From: Isoetes taiwanensis
Taxonomy: Eukaryota; Streptophyta; Lycopodiopsida; Isoetales; Isoetaceae
Length of the DNA stretch: 64,000 bases
Reading direction: 5' to 3'
Assembly (NCBI GenBank): GCA_021234155.1
Contig: JAJEKV010000006.1
Coordinates: 14,398,902 to 14,462,901, forward strand
In this document: piece by piece, positions 1 through 10,141 of the stretch
How the letters are laid out: every line of letters begins with the position of its first letter
How positions within the stretch are numbered: position 1 is the stretch's first letter
The notes under the pieces: generated by a model
The model's database searches: none
The model's input: the letters and a program-made list of their open reading frames with translations, nothing else
Told to the model about the DNA's origin: nothing
Program-made: the position numbers and the translations under genes

Positions 1-64
1 GAAGAAAGAAATGCCCAATGCAGTGATCTCTTTATTTGGAATTCAGAGTGCATATAAAGAGGCC

Positions 65-84
65 AGAGAGGAGAGAGAGAGAGA
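65..84. repeat. GA dinucleotide microsatellite
   Basis: A short run of GA repeats. It lies in about 1 kb of unremarkable AT-rich sequence and has no gene attached that I can recognise. Confidence 0.8.
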
Positions 85-1010
85 ACCTTATACATAGCTA
101 GGGAGCTACCATTCCAATGCCGTAAGAAGAAAAAAGAAAAAAGAAAAATACGCTGGAGGCAAAACAATCCTTTAAGGAATATTTTAGAATATTCTCAAAA
201 CACTAATGAATGAAAGACGAGTAGGGATAAAACAGAATTTCTAACATGTAATGAGGAAACTAGAAAGGTGATAAAAAAAGAGCAATCATTAACATGAAGT
301 AAAGAAATGAGAAGAGGTATCACCGGGCATCGAGATGGATCGATGGGTTACTTTTCTGGTATAGCGAGGGGAGCATGAGAGCAACACTAGTGTTAACTCC
401 GTGGGGCGAGGAAGAGGATTGAAGGAGGAGGCAGAGGCGGCGGGCTTGTTAAGATGCACGGACAAAGAGGCCCTTGCGACACTCTGCGGTGGGCGCTTGC
501 CTTGCATCTCTATAAACGCCAAACATGGCGCCAACTTCTCTATTGCATCTCCGCACTCCAACGCTGCCATCACCATCCCCATCGCCATGCTCACCATCGC
601 CAATTTTATCCACATTCTCGCCATCTAAAACACACACACACAAATCAAGCCCTGCTACAACGCCCAGCAAAAAAAAAAAACTCGCAATCACATACAGATC
701 ACATACAGATCACAAACTGCACTATAGCTAGCTCAGCTCAGTTCCCTGGCCTTCCATCGTCTATTCATACATATACGAGGATCTCCTCCACTTTCACTAT
801 TTACATTCACAACATATCATTATTTAGCATCATTCTTCAAATGCACAGTAGTGTCGCATAGCTTGCAGGGATAGCGTGCAGGGGACTCCACTATAAGATC
901 CTGATATGATGAAATTATTTTCACATTTTTCTTTGCCACATGAGATATCCCACCCAACCGTGCCCGCTCACACTATCTCCCCCCGATTGGGGTTATTAAA
1001 AAAAAAAAAC
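85..1010. other. No recognisable gene
   Basis: Short open frames exist on both strands around 290-860, but they are low-complexity (His/Ser/Pro-rich, from CACCAT and CACACA runs) and open on both strands at once, so I do not call a gene. A TATA-like CTATAAA at about 510 followed by a CT-rich leader could be a promoter, but nothing convincing follows it. Confidence 0.5.
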
Positions 1011-1075
1011 GGAAACCCTTCCAAATTTCATGATGGAAACCCTTCCAAATTTCCCTGAAATCCGGAAGGGTTTCC
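1011..1075. repeat. Small GGAAACCCTTCC cluster
   Basis: Two GGAAACCCTTCC copies (1011 and 1035) and one reverse complement (1064-1075), so the block can fold back. The same 12-mer builds the large array at 12428-12952. It ends about 20 bp before the Helitron-type terminus at 1098. Confidence 0.8.
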
Positions 1076-1788
1076 TATTGAAGCCCGGAAAGTTTCATCT
1101 TATATTATAATGTTTTGACGTAAGTAGTGCATCGAGCCCTAGATCCAACGGCCAGGAGTTCATCATCCAATATGAAAGGCTGTGATTTGATTTGAAGGCA
1201 TCGATAGGGTTTGGGCCTCTCTATGGCGGGTTTGCATCCTTGAGTATATATGCATGCTGCAATCAACGAGGCCTGGGTTTCACTCCAAATGATTTCAATA
1301 GCTAAGCATCCCTATCGGCTGATTTCAATGAGTTCTAGAAGCCTTGGTTGGTTCCATCGATGGCATCTTGCATCCTTGCTCTTCCGTCAGACGATCAAGC
1401 ACAAAGAAGTTCTTTCAGCCCGGGATCTGGCCATGGGAATGATGGGCAAAATAGGGTTCTAATCTGCGTGAATCAGTACTACCAACTGGTCTAAAACGAC
1501 GATTCCTGCCAAGGCTAGAAGCAAAAGGACCAGAAACAGTCTCAAGGTTTGGCCCTCCCAAATTCTAAAACTCCGGCAGTTTCAGAGACTCTATCAGCAA
1601 AATTCCCAACAATCCACCATATTTTGGCTTGATTTCATTGATGGGTCGGTTGGAAATGAAATCAGTGTTGATTTAAGAAAGTTGGGCAGGAGGGACAGCC
1701 CAAAAGATGCTCGCATTGTCTGAGCCAAAAAAGTCTGTGATTTCCATAAACATTTTTTCCGTTCATAAAACATGTGTTTTTATGCAAA

Positions 1789-2015
1789 TGAAACGCACCA
1801 ATGACGTGCTAGCTATACTCGCCACCCAACCACAAGCTCAGCACAGATACTGAATGCCCCATGAGCTCTCCCCCGAGCCTCTTTATAGCTAGCAAACCCT
1901 CTCTGGATGCATGCAACCCCTCTAGGGATGCATGCAATCCCTCTAGGGATGCATGCAACCCCTCTATGGATGCATGCAACCCCTCTATGGACGTCCACAT
2001 CCCATGTCTATTGCA
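1789..2015 (-). repeat. gypsy-1 3' LTR (227 bp)
   Basis: On the plus strand it runs from TGAAACGCACC to ATGTCTATTGCA. It contains 21-bp tandem units (CCCTCTnnGGATGCATGCAA type, about 1905-1985), each carrying the palindrome GCATGC. It is 42 bp longer than its partner, exactly two units. Confidence 0.95.
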
Positions 2016-2028
2016 TTCCCTCCCCCTT
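2016..2028 (-). promoter_or_regulatory. gypsy-1 polypurine tract
   Basis: On the minus strand the purine run AAGGGGGAGGGAA abuts the start of the 3' LTR. This is the place and composition of the plus-strand primer of LTR retroelements. Confidence 0.85.
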
Positions 2029-2059
2029 GACATCGCAGCAGTCCTCTGCTGCAAGGGGA

Positions 2060-2320
2060 CTAGAGTCCTTTTGCCATCTTAGCATAATCTTTTCTTGGCC
2101 CTCGTTTAGGCCGGCTACTAGAAGCCTCCCCAATGTCTTGCGCCTTCCGGGCGTTATATTCATGCAGAATATCGGAATAGGCCTCTAATAATTTGCCAAG
2201 AACCCATGAAGCGTCCTCCAAAGGCTTATTGACAAACTTAACCAAATATTTCTTAGAACCACTAGTGGATTTATCATTCAGAATTGTTTCCGGCCCAAAA
2301 ACTTCGGAATCTTCAATCAA
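2060..2320 (-). pseudogene. gypsy-1 chromodomain (integrase C-terminus)
   Basis: An open frame of 86 codons. Residues around 20-45 (KYLVKFVNKPLEDASWV) match the chromodomain pattern of a beta strand followed by an acidic-aromatic ATW/ASW motif. This domain directs chromovirus integration to marked chromatin. It ends in a basic tail (SSSRPKRGPRKD). A stop separates it from the integrase frame just upstream (2323). Confidence 0.8.
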
Positions 2321-2322
2321 TT

Positions 2323-3400
2323 CTAGTTAAACTTATTAAGCCCTACTTGGGACAAATCTTTTCCTTGATAGGCTTTTAAAAATGAGACATTAACAATATC
2401 ATGCATTTTCCAACCTTGAGGTAATCGCAACTTATATGTATTCTCATTGATAACTTTAATGACTTGAAAGGGTCCATGGAATCGAGGCGCCAACTTAAGG
2501 TCTTTCTTGCGCGCGTCCTTCTTAAAGTGGCCTTTGTGAATCCTCATCCATACCCAATCACCTTCCTTAAAAGTCATTGTTTGCTGTATCTTAGATGATT
2601 TCTTGATAAAAGTAGCTTGAGCATCCTGAATACGAACCTGAAGCAAGTCTATAAGATCTTTATGCTCAAGAATAAAATCATCAGCAGCAGGAACATCATC
2701 ACACACTCTAAAGAGTGGTTCCCGAACCGGCTGACCATAGACTGCCTGAAAAGGTGTCATCTTAATGGTAGTCTGAACGGTGTTATTATAAACAAACTCA
2801 GCAAGAGGCAAGTATAGGGTTCCCAATGTCCCTGATGTTCATTGAAAAATCCTCTCAAGATGGAAGAAATAACCTTATTTACCACCTCGGATTGCCCATC
2901 AGTCTGTGGATGAAAAGCAGTGGAAAACCGTAATTTAGTTCCCAATTGCATAAATAGGGCCTTCCAGAATTTGCTTGTGAATTTAGTATCTCGGTCTGAA
3001 ATAATGATCTTAGGGAGACCATGCAGACGAAATATATCTTTAATAAAAATAGTTGCAGCATCATAAGCTTTTAATTTATTTGAACAAGGAATAAAGTGTG
3101 CTTGCTTAGTTAAACAATCCACAACTGTCCAAATCATATTATTCTTCCGAGAGCTTAGTGGAAAACCTACAATGAAATCCATAGTAACCTGTTCCCACTT
3201 ACTTTGCGGAATAGGCAAAGGCAAAGGAATACCATGAGGTTTCTTAGGAGCTTTCTTAGTACGTTGGCACGTCACACAAAAACGTATATGAACCATCACA
3301 TCCCGACGCAAGCCAGGCCAAGTGAAATAGGGTTCAACCTTAGCCAAAGTAGCAGTAAGCCCACGATGACCGGCAGTAGGTGCATTCAAAAGTGTTACCA
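2323..3400 (-). pseudogene. gypsy-1 integrase, frameshifted
   Basis: Two overlapping open pieces (2757-3389 and 2323-2826) in different frames. The first holds the zinc-binding region with CVTCQRTK and the catalytic core start (MDFIVGFPLS, then DRDTKFTSKFW). The HPQTDGQSEV motif carrying the third catalytic acid follows. The second piece carries the GPF-type C-terminal region (KLAPRFHGPFQVI). The order is normal for Ty3/gypsy. At least one frameshift near 2800 and damage near 3390-3400 make it non-functional. Confidence 0.85.
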
Positions 3401-3479
3401 GTTTGAGCCATCAACCAAATATCTTTATAATCAGGATCAGTTGCATAAAGTTGTTTCATGTCATCCAACTGATCAGACT

Positions 3480-3890
3480 GCGCAATAGAAAGAGAACATA
3501 CCTCATAACCTCTTCTACTTAATGCGTCGAACCACATTCTCCTTACGGATGATAATCCACCAGAAAATCATCTTCTTTGCATAAACGAAATCCACTTAAA
3601 TTGACGTTCAGATAAATTTTTCTGGGAAACTATATGTTTAATGCTTTGATGATTAGTCAAAATATGAACGGCGGAGCCAAACCTTCAAAGCATGGATAAC
3701 AGCCAAGAATTCTTTATCATACACACTATATCTACTTTCGGATTCCAAAAATTTACGACTTTCAAAAGCGATAGGATGACCGTCCTGCATCAAAACTGCA
3801 CCTAAGGCCGTCCCACTAGCATCAACACACATCAAGTAGGGCACCCCAAACTTTGGTAACCATGATGATGGGAGGGTTAACCATAGCATC
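3480..3890 (-). pseudogene. gypsy-1 RNase H, broken
   Basis: VDASGTALGAVLMQDG and the later YSVYDKEFLAVIHALKVW are the RNase H signatures that follow RT in Ty3/gypsy elements. The reading frame shifts near 3650 (after KVW) and again near 3540, so the domain is split. The homologous copy at 57.9-58.3 kb keeps more of the distal half. Confidence 0.8.
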
Positions 3891-3952
3891 CTTCAAAGCC
3901 TGAAAACCAACTTGTTGATTATCACCCCATAAGAAAGGCACATCCTTTTTTA

Positions 3953-4841
3953 TTAAGAAATAGAGTCCTGAAGCAATGCTAGCAAAATTCTTAACAAATT
4001 TTCTATAATAACTGCACAATCCCAAAAAGAACGCCAGCGATCCATTGAAGACGGACTAGGCCAACTTAAAATTGCATGTACTTTGCTAGGATCCACTTTG
4101 AGACCTTCACCGCGAGAAAAAACCTCTTGCAAATGCAAATAGTGTTCTTCTAAAGACTTGCTAAAAACTAAAATATCATCAAAGAAAACAACTACAAAAT
4201 GACCATGCACATTCTCAAAGATTCGCCCCATTAACCTCCAAAGGAAGCCGGCGCATTTGTGAGACCAAAAGGCATGACTAGAAACTCATAATGTCCAAAA
4301 GTAGTTCTAAATGTTGTTTTATGCACGTCTTCTGGCGCCACCTTAAGTTGCCAATAGCCAGACTTAAGATCTAGATGGCTAAAAATCTTAGCACCTTGTA
4401 ATTGATCAAATAGATCATCCGCACGTGGAATAGGAAACTTATTTTTTATAGTAATCTTATTCAAGGCACGGTAGTCAATACACGTACGCCAAGAATTGTC
4501 CTTTTTCCTGACCAGTAAAACTGGTGCACCAAAAGGTGAAGAACTATGTGAATCAAACCAGCTTGAAGTAACTCATCAAGTTGGCGCTTAATCTCAGCTT
4601 GTTGCCCATGCATTCTCCTATAAGGAGCTTGATTTGGGGGTTCCTTTCCCGGCAAAAGATCAATTTTGTGGTCTTCTGGCCGCTGAGGAGGTAATGATGT
4701 GGCAATGTCATTAGAAAATACATCAGAATGATTCATAAGAAACAAAGTTTGACGCTCATTTATTGGTGATGTAATTGACTTATCACGCGAACCCACCAAG
4801 TAAACAAAATGAGATTTCATTGCCAAATGCTTAAATTGCAA
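3953..4841 (-). pseudogene. gypsy-1 reverse transcriptase in several frames
   Basis: Three consecutive open pieces (4461-4841, 4231-4464, 3953-4231) together cover the RT. They include an N-terminal APYRRM region, [21 protein letters not shown] and the catalytic FFDDILVFS (a YxDD-box variant), followed by thumb-region sequence. Frames change at about 4464 and 4231. The same breaks occur in the copy at 56.9-57.6 kb. The domain order is normal, but no continuous polymerase is encoded. Confidence 0.9.
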
Positions 4842-5910
4842 CAGAAACCATTGGAATGGGGGCTATCACAAGATCCTTAACCAACTTAAAGGTCTTTTTC
4901 CCGTCATCCAAGGCTAACAAAAGAGTACCAGAAACCCAGTCAACCAAAGGATTATACTCTTGATGCCAGGGCATCCCAATCAAAAGATCCACACTGCCAA
5001 GGTCAGCCACCAAAAAAGTACGCTTCGCGTTAAAACCTTGAATGGAATATTCCAAATCTTTAACAACCAAGGCACAAGGTGAAAGTTGACCACGAAAAGC
5101 GGACGACAAATCCATCGCATTTGTCAATGGAATAGTAGACAAGTCCAACGCCTTCACTAACCTGTCAGAAATCACATCAAACTCACTACCAGGGTCAAAA
5201 AGAGCATGCACTTTCTGATCCCGGACAGTTGCCCAAAAACGCAAAAGCTGACTATGTTCAGGATGATCTAGTGTATAGGAATGACCCACAAAAGCCACCG
5301 TCTTTGTCCTGCTTTCTTTCTTTGATTCTGGTGGAACTTTAGATGTACCTGGTTTTGAATCCCCTTTTTTCTTTGGGGTGTACCTGGAACATTCAAAAAA
5401 TTTATGGTCAGGACTAGAGCAAATAAAACACTTATTTTCACGACGGAGGCGATTCTTCCGAGCCATATAAGATTCTTTAGGCTTCCTCTCTTGCGAAGAC
5501 TTATCCTCCTCCCGAGAATGCTTTGCACCTGACCCTAAGGCAGAAATAGTAGAAACATGATCTCCATTGTTACGCCCTTCACGATGCACGGGTTTAACAA
5601 ACTTGTGAGAATGACCGGCCTGGGAATCATACGACATAGGTTTAAACCCCCTTTGTGCATTGATGGCCTGAGTTAATGAAAGACCCTCCTCTTCAACTTT
5701 TTCTGCTAGTTTGCAGAGGGCCCCAAAAGAAAGGTTTGCATCTTGAAGATCCAACTTGGCCCGGATCCAACGATGGACACTGCCCATCAACCGGTCAGAT
5801 TTCTCTGCATCATTTTTGCCAAGCTGGAGACCTTTCTTCAAGACTCTTGCCGAAAAATCACGAACGGACTCCTTGTCTTGCTGGGTCAACTGGTTCCATT
5901 CTGCGAGCAA
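4831..5910 (-). pseudogene. gypsy-1 Gag C-terminus, zinc knuckle and protease
   Basis: An open frame of 359 codons. It starts in the Gag region (LTQQDKESVRDFSARVLKKG), then a basic, Ser/Lys-rich linker, then one CCHC zinc knuckle (C-x2-C-x4-H-x4-C, CFICSSPDHKFFEC, near 5390-5435) that would bind the element RNA. The aspartic protease follows with the active-site context LFDPGSEFDVIS (near 5165-5215), where the usual D-S/T-G is D-P-G. ILG/LIG-type flap sequence (LLIGMPWHQEYNP) follows. The frame ends in a stop before RT. Confidence 0.85.
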
Positions 5911-5988
5911 ATCTCGCTCCCAATTATGACCCAGAAACCTTTCCTTAATGAGTGTCTCAAACTCTGCAAATGTTGTGATCGGAGTTTC

Positions 5989-6381
5989 CTAACGTTGGTG
6001 CTTGAGGAAATCAAGCCACCAATCCTTAGCGACCCCTCCTAAATGACGTTCAGCAAAATAAAGCTGAGTGTCATCATCATCTTTGGTCTTGGCGAAATAT
6101 GAGTTCAGATCCCGCAACCATGCAAAGAGTTCCTCCGCATCATCCGTGGCTGCCAAATAAGGTTTGAACTCAATTTTCACATTCGCGCCAGTCTTAATAC
6201 TACTGACACGTGGATGTCCTGCATCATGTGACATCTTCAACTGCCGAACTTCGGTTCGTAGCGAGTCCATGTCCTGAAGCTCCTGTATGCGAGCTAAAGC
6301 AGCTTCCAACTTTTCGCTCAAAATCGCATTGTTGGTCTCCAACTCCATTATCCGATCCACTTCCTCAGCGGATTGGTCCAT
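5989..6381 (-). pseudogene. gypsy-1 Gag N-terminus
   Basis: The first ATG after the primer-binding site is at 6381. The product opens with a coiled-coil-like stretch (VDRIMELETNNAILSEKLEAALARIQEL) and then a capsid-like part with W-rich motifs (EELFAWLRDLNSYF, AKDWWLDFLKH) typical of plant gypsy Gag. A TAG stop at 5989-5991 cuts it off. The other copy at 55.8 kb has no stop at this point. Confidence 0.8.
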
Positions 6382-6392
6382 CACAACTTGAA

Positions 6393-6404
6393 GCTCTGAT
6401 ACCA
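6393..6404 (-). promoter_or_regulatory. gypsy-1 primer-binding site (iMet tRNA)
   Basis: On the minus strand it reads TGGTATCAGAGC, one base after the 5' LTR. This is the standard plant initiator-methionine tRNA complement, so the element was primed by tRNA-iMet. Confidence 0.95.
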
Positions 6405-6405
6405 C

Positions 6406-6590
6406 TGAAACGCACCAATGACGTGCTAGCTATACTCGCCACCCAACCACGAGCTTAGCACAGATACTGAATGCCCCATGAGCTCTTCCCCGAGCCTCTT
6501 TATCGCTAGCAGACCCTCTCTGGATGCATGCAATTCCTCTAGGGATGCATGCAACCCCTCTATGGACGTCCACGTCCCATGTATATTGCA
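6406..6590 (-). repeat. gypsy-1 5' LTR (185 bp)
   Basis: Same sequence as the 3' LTR except for about eight or nine substitutions and two missing 21-bp units. It is followed by the second GCAAA target copy at 6591-6595. Confidence 0.95.
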
Positions 6591-6639
6591 GCAAAACAGG
6601 CAGACCAGATGAAACAAACTGTGTATATTTGACTTACAG

Positions 6640-7020
6640 ATCGGATGTGCTCTCAATATTTCACTTCTTGTTCGGCATTCCTCATTTTGCTTCAACTCCA
6701 TATGAACCCAAATGGTATATATGGCTTTTGCTGCCTATTGCTCTTCCAATCATGTTTATTCTATGGATTCTGCGCCAACCCTTCAAAGTCGATAAGCATA
6801 AGCTGGATAACCTTCAAACCGATGTTCCTATATTCAACTTTCAGGTAGATTTTTGCAAATCAAACTGAATATTTGGCTTTGTTCCTAAACTAAACTGGTC
6901 CCAATTTTTTCTGTGTGAGCCTGCAGTACAATCTGGCATCCGAAAGACCCGCAATAAACACAATAATTGAGAAATTTAGAGCCAGGCTTAAGTGGTTTTC
7001 TGCACAGACAAACTGGATTT
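6640..7020 (+). pseudogene. CER1/WAX2-like gene fragment, two exons with intron
   Basis: Exon 6640-6844 follows a CTTACAG acceptor and ends CAG|GTAGAT. The 82-bp intron ends at TGCAG (6926), and exon 2 starts at 6927. Both are phase 0. The translation has a PYEPKWYIWLLLPIALPI membrane segment, then VPIFNFQ joined to YNLASERPAINTIIEK. From memory this matches the middle of plant CER1/CER3-type very-long-chain alkane-forming proteins, which combine a fatty-acid-hydroxylase membrane half with a WAX2 C-terminal half (cuticular wax synthesis, ER). The catalytic histidine-box exons are not seen nearby. The retained intron means a DNA-level copy rather than a retrocopy. It is a fragment, not a working gene. 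Confidence 0.65.
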
Positions 7021-7619
7021 TTGCACAGACATCGACTTGATACGAGTTTTACTTTTCAATTATGCAAAGAACGGCCATTATGTGAAAGGTAAGCCATCAC
7101 ATAAATTTCTCATGAAACTATTATAAAAGTTATATTGTGGAATGTGGAGGCAGATTGGAAGCAACCAACAGCATTTTGGAAATTATCCTGCTGCACGCCA
7201 TGTAGTTATTGATTTGGAATGGGTCATTTTCTCAACAAGTGGCAATCAGACTTCCAAATTATGTTCTTAACCCTTTTGCTTGGTTTCTTATGAATAACAC
7301 ATGCTGACAACACACAGGCATGAGATTTCATTATGCCATCTAATTGTATTTGTTCAAGAAGTTATCTTGGAAGATTGCTAAAAGCTTAAATGACAACATT
7401 AAGGTTGATGAGGCAGTGGCTTATTATCAACAATAGTATTGTGGTAGGGACAATGCTCTTATCTAGCTGATGAAGTGGAAATGTATGCCTCTCGCAGCTT
7501 AGGATGAGCTTATAGGCTGAATACACATGGAAACCCATATTTGGCCACCACGCAATTTATAAGTATTGGACCCAAGTCATTTAACCATCTGGGAGTAAAG
7601 CCATTACGTTTAAACACTC
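7021..7619. other. Intron-like remainder of the captured fragment
   Basis: AT-rich, with no convincing exon. It probably represents introns or eroded exons between the CER1/WAX2-like pieces at 6640-7020 and 8853-9032. Confidence 0.4.
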
Positions 7620-8158
7620 CATTAGAGGTAATTTGAGATCTCATTTTGTCCCATTAAGGGATGCTTAAAAAGCCACATCAGCTTTTTAAACTGTCCAATA
7701 AGAGAAGAGCTCCAATGTATTTTATTCCAGTATTATGTGGCAGCTCTAACTAACTTTTGCAGTGCCATCTTTCTACTATAACTTTTGATCAAAAACTCCG
7801 ATTTGAACACTATTTGTGGCAATGGATTCGTCTCCTCAAGATCTTTCTAATGACAACCCATTGTTATATCTTTTGGGATGTAAATATATAAGAAAAGAGC
7901 AAAAAACCATATTTTTTAAAATTAGACATATGGCTTGTATTGAAATACATCATAACCATATATCACTTGAAAGATCTTTTCATTCTGCATCTAATGCAAC
8001 AAACGCCGCAGCATTTTCATGAGTAGATCAAAAGTTATAGGGAAAAAATGACAGCAATGAAGTTGTTAATGCTGCATTAATTGCAGTTTGATGTAGAGTA
8101 CTCATTCTATTGGAGGATTCTTATGGGGACAAAAGGAGATCTCAAATTACCTCTAATG
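7620..8158. mobile_element. TIR MITE, 539 bp
   Basis: Terminal inverted repeats of about 34 bp: the left starts CATTAGAGGTAATTTGAGAT and the right is its reverse complement with minor changes. Both include a GATCTC block and a GGGACAAAA run. There is no coding capacity. A target duplication is not clear, and the flanks are only loosely similar, so the superfamily (hAT or Mutator-like) is undecided. It lies between captured exons, within H1. Confidence 0.7.
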
Positions 8159-8271
8159 TTCAAATAAACTAGAGTAGAATACAATAAATGATAAATTTTT
8201 ACAAAACTTAAAAAGACTACAAATAAAAACTCGGGGGCTCGAGAGTGTTCTCATGTGTCTTGGTTTGTAGT

Positions 8272-8664
8272 TTCGTATGTAGAGGCTTATCAATGGTATG
8301 AAAGGGTTCTTCTGTTGTTTTGTCTTCTGTTGTGTTTGCAAAGTATAGATGAAGTTGAGAACAATGTGAAAACAAAAAACCTATGTTCCATAAAACACCA
8401 AAATTACCTTTAACATAAAAGCTTTGTAAAGAATTATTTGTAATACCAATCTGCAAAAAGTGATCAAGCTTCGTATGTCGAGTCTTATTAATGGTATGAA
8501 AGGGGGTTCATTTTCTTCTGTTGTTTTGTCTTCTATTGTGTTTGCGAAGTATAGATGAAGTTGGGAACAATGTGGAAACAAAAAACCTACGTTTCATAAA
8601 ACACCAAAATTACCTTTAACATAAAAGCTTTGTAAAGAATTATTTGTAATACCAATCTGGAAAA
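8272..8664. repeat. Direct tandem duplication, about 190 bp unit
   Basis: 8272-8461 and 8470-8664 are nearly the same sequence, differing by scattered substitutions and a few inserted bases. Shared landmarks are TTCTGTTGTTTTGTCTTCT and CTTTGTAAAGAATTATTTG. No coding meaning is seen. Confidence 0.85.
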
Positions 8665-8852
8665 AGAGATCAACAACCATTGACATTATGCTACATAACA
8701 CCTGGCTGCAGAACAAAAAGGAGCCAACGTCATCAGTCTTGGGATGCACAATAAGGTAATAAAAGTCTAATATGACTTCGATGTAGAAATTGGATTGTTA
8801 ACTTAGGCTATTCATTGGCACCATTCAGATTTTCTGGTTTTGATTCCTGCAG

Positions 8853-9032
8853 AATACGTTATTGAATACGAGCGATGTTATCTTTGTGAAAAGCTTAGAC
8901 AACTTAAAAATTCGTATTACAGATGGACTAGCTTTGAATGCTGCAATAGTTGTCAATAGGATCACCGCCAAGAGCTCAAAAATATTTGTAACAGGCTTGG
9001 AAGATCTTTTGCATGAATTCATGTGTGGTTGA
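8853..9032 (+). pseudogene. WAX2 C-terminal domain exon (CER1-like)
   Basis: A clean acceptor (GATTCCTGCAG) opens a 59-codon exon ending in TGA. It contains LDNLKIRITDGLALNAAIVV and then NRITAKSSKIFVTGLED. From memory this parallels the conserved LKVRIVDGSSLAAAVVLNSI and VFLTG region of the CER1/CER3 WAX2 domain. Strand and order agree with the membrane-segment exons at 6640-7020, so both pieces probably come from one captured gene. The usual downstream C-terminus is missing, and the exon runs straight into stops. Confidence 0.65.
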
Positions 9033-9583
9033 TTTGTTATGATTAATTGAAGGGTGCCTTTTGTGGGTAAGGAACGTATGGAGGAAAAAGAAAGGGCATC
9101 GGAGGTACGACGATGGAGCACGTTCTCCACGTTTGCGTGCCGAAGAAAGGGCTGCTAGAGAGAGGAGAGAGAAAGACGATGCAAAACCACGTGGCTAAAG
9201 CGTACGACGGTTCCAACCCCACAACGTAACCCATGCGGGGTTTAGTCCTTTGTGTTTTTTTCGTGGTTAAGTGGTTAGTTGGTGTTGGTGTTGTAACATA
9301 TTTTTTTTAGTATTATTGTTGGTTGGCTCATCATGACCACGCCAATGCATCGCCATGTGCGCTCCCTTTTTTGTTTGTATGTTGTTGTTGCTTTGTTTAT
9401 GGCACGCGTCACTGTCACAGAGCTTGCCTCGCTCTCCCTTGCCCTTATTAATTAGCTTCCACCTTCATATGCACCATTATTTTTTTGTCCCCTTTTGACT
9501 CCCGTCTTCCTAATGCTTTTTCTTTAACATGTGGTGAAAAATGGATTCGGTTAAATGCTTATCTGGAGGATCCTAATTTGCTT
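9033..9583. other. No recognisable gene
   Basis: Distal part of H1. It has T-rich stretches and GTTGGTGTTGGTGTTG-like repeats near 9270, and no supported coding region. Confidence 0.5.
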
Positions 9584-9619
9584 ATCCCATGTGATTGTTT
9601 GTGAACAATCACATGGGAT
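9584..9619. repeat. Perfect inverted repeat, subterminal in H1
   Basis: ATCCCATGTGATTGTT pairs perfectly with its reverse complement across a 4-base loop. It lies about 30 bp before the GC hairpin at the Helitron 3' end. A partial copy (GTGAACAATCACAT) follows at 9631. Confidence 0.85.
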
Positions 9620-9649
9620 GATCACAAAAGGTGAACAATCACATCTAAA

Positions 9650-9676
9650 GCCCACCAACGGTGGGCAATTTACTAG
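9650..9676 (+). repeat. Helitron 3' terminus (hairpin plus CTAG)
   Basis: GCCCACC / GGTGGGC stem, a 6-base spacer and CTAG, followed by T. The same architecture recurs at 29535-29564, 34958-34985 and 35048-35076. Confidence 0.7.
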
Positions 9677-10058
9677 TAAGAATATTATATTTTTGGGTTT
9701 TCAACGCATCCACGGTAATTAATGCCTAGAATTAAATTTTTACGGCTCTGATTGAAGAGCTCGGTTTTCTTGGTAATTCCCCTATTTTTTCAAAGCTCTG
9801 TTCCAGCGAGAGCTCCATCGATCAGCTGTTTTGTGGTGCCAGGCCGGTGGAGTGCCTCATTTTTGGATTGGACGACCTCTTTTGAGGCACTAGGAGACGA
9901 TCTTCCTGCCCAGGTGCTTCTTGCTGAAATCTTGTATGTGTCTTCTTCCTTTTTCATTTTTTTTTTTGCTACTTCTAACAGTTCTTGTTGCTCTTGCAGT
10001 TTTGGAGTCGCTGTAGATTAAGACATCAGGTTGGCATTTTTTTTTCGGTTCTTACTTC

Positions 10059-10141
10059 TAAAAATACTTGTGGATGCGCTATTCCGTGGACGATAAAATC
10101 ATATTCTATTCTATTCTATTAAAAACGTCTGTGGATGCGCT
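10059..10141 (+). mobile_element. LINE micro-insertion (3' end only) with target duplication
   Basis: About 40 bp of LINE 3' end (CCGTGGACGATAAAATCAT plus an ATTCT repeat tail) lies between two 22-bp copies of TAAAAA....TGTGGATGCGCT (10059-10080 and 10120-10141). The core matches the 3' ends of LINE-A and LINE-E, so this is an extremely 5'-truncated retroposition. Confidence 0.75.

Larger units (their letters stand above)
1789..6590 (-). mobile_element. Ty3/gypsy chromovirus gypsy-1, structurally complete, coding decayed
   Basis: A full LTR retrotransposon of 4802 bp read on the minus strand. It has two LTRs of TG..CA form, a 5-bp target duplication GCAAA (1784-1788 and 6591-6595), a primer-binding site next to the 5' LTR and a polypurine tract next to the 3' LTR. 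Gag, protease, RT, RNase H, integrase and a C-terminal chromodomain follow in the Ty3/gypsy order. The reading frame is broken many times by stops and frameshifts, so it cannot make a full polyprotein. LTR identity is about 95% by eye, so the insertion is not recent. It sits upstream of the captured CER1/WAX2 exons, probably in one of their introns. Confidence 0.95.
1098..9676 (+). mobile_element. Putative non-autonomous Helitron (H1) with captured CER1/WAX2-like exons
   Basis: The 5' end begins TC after an A (A|TCTTATATTATAATG) and shares about 45 bp with the 5' end of the second candidate at 32339. The 3' end has a GC hairpin (GCCCACC, AAC, GGTGGGC at 9650-9666) followed by CTAG and then T, the Helitron 3' signature with insertion between A and T. 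No Rep/helicase gene is visible, so it would be non-autonomous. Inside lie exon-intron fragments of a CER1/WAX2-like gene, the whole of gypsy-1 (1789-6590) and a MITE. Pairing this 5' end with this 3' end is inference from spacing and orientation; each terminus on its own is clearer than the pairing. Confidence 0.6.

Noticed and set aside
400-860. Gene at the left end
   Set aside because: Open frames are low-complexity and occur on both strands; a TATA-like motif alone is not enough.
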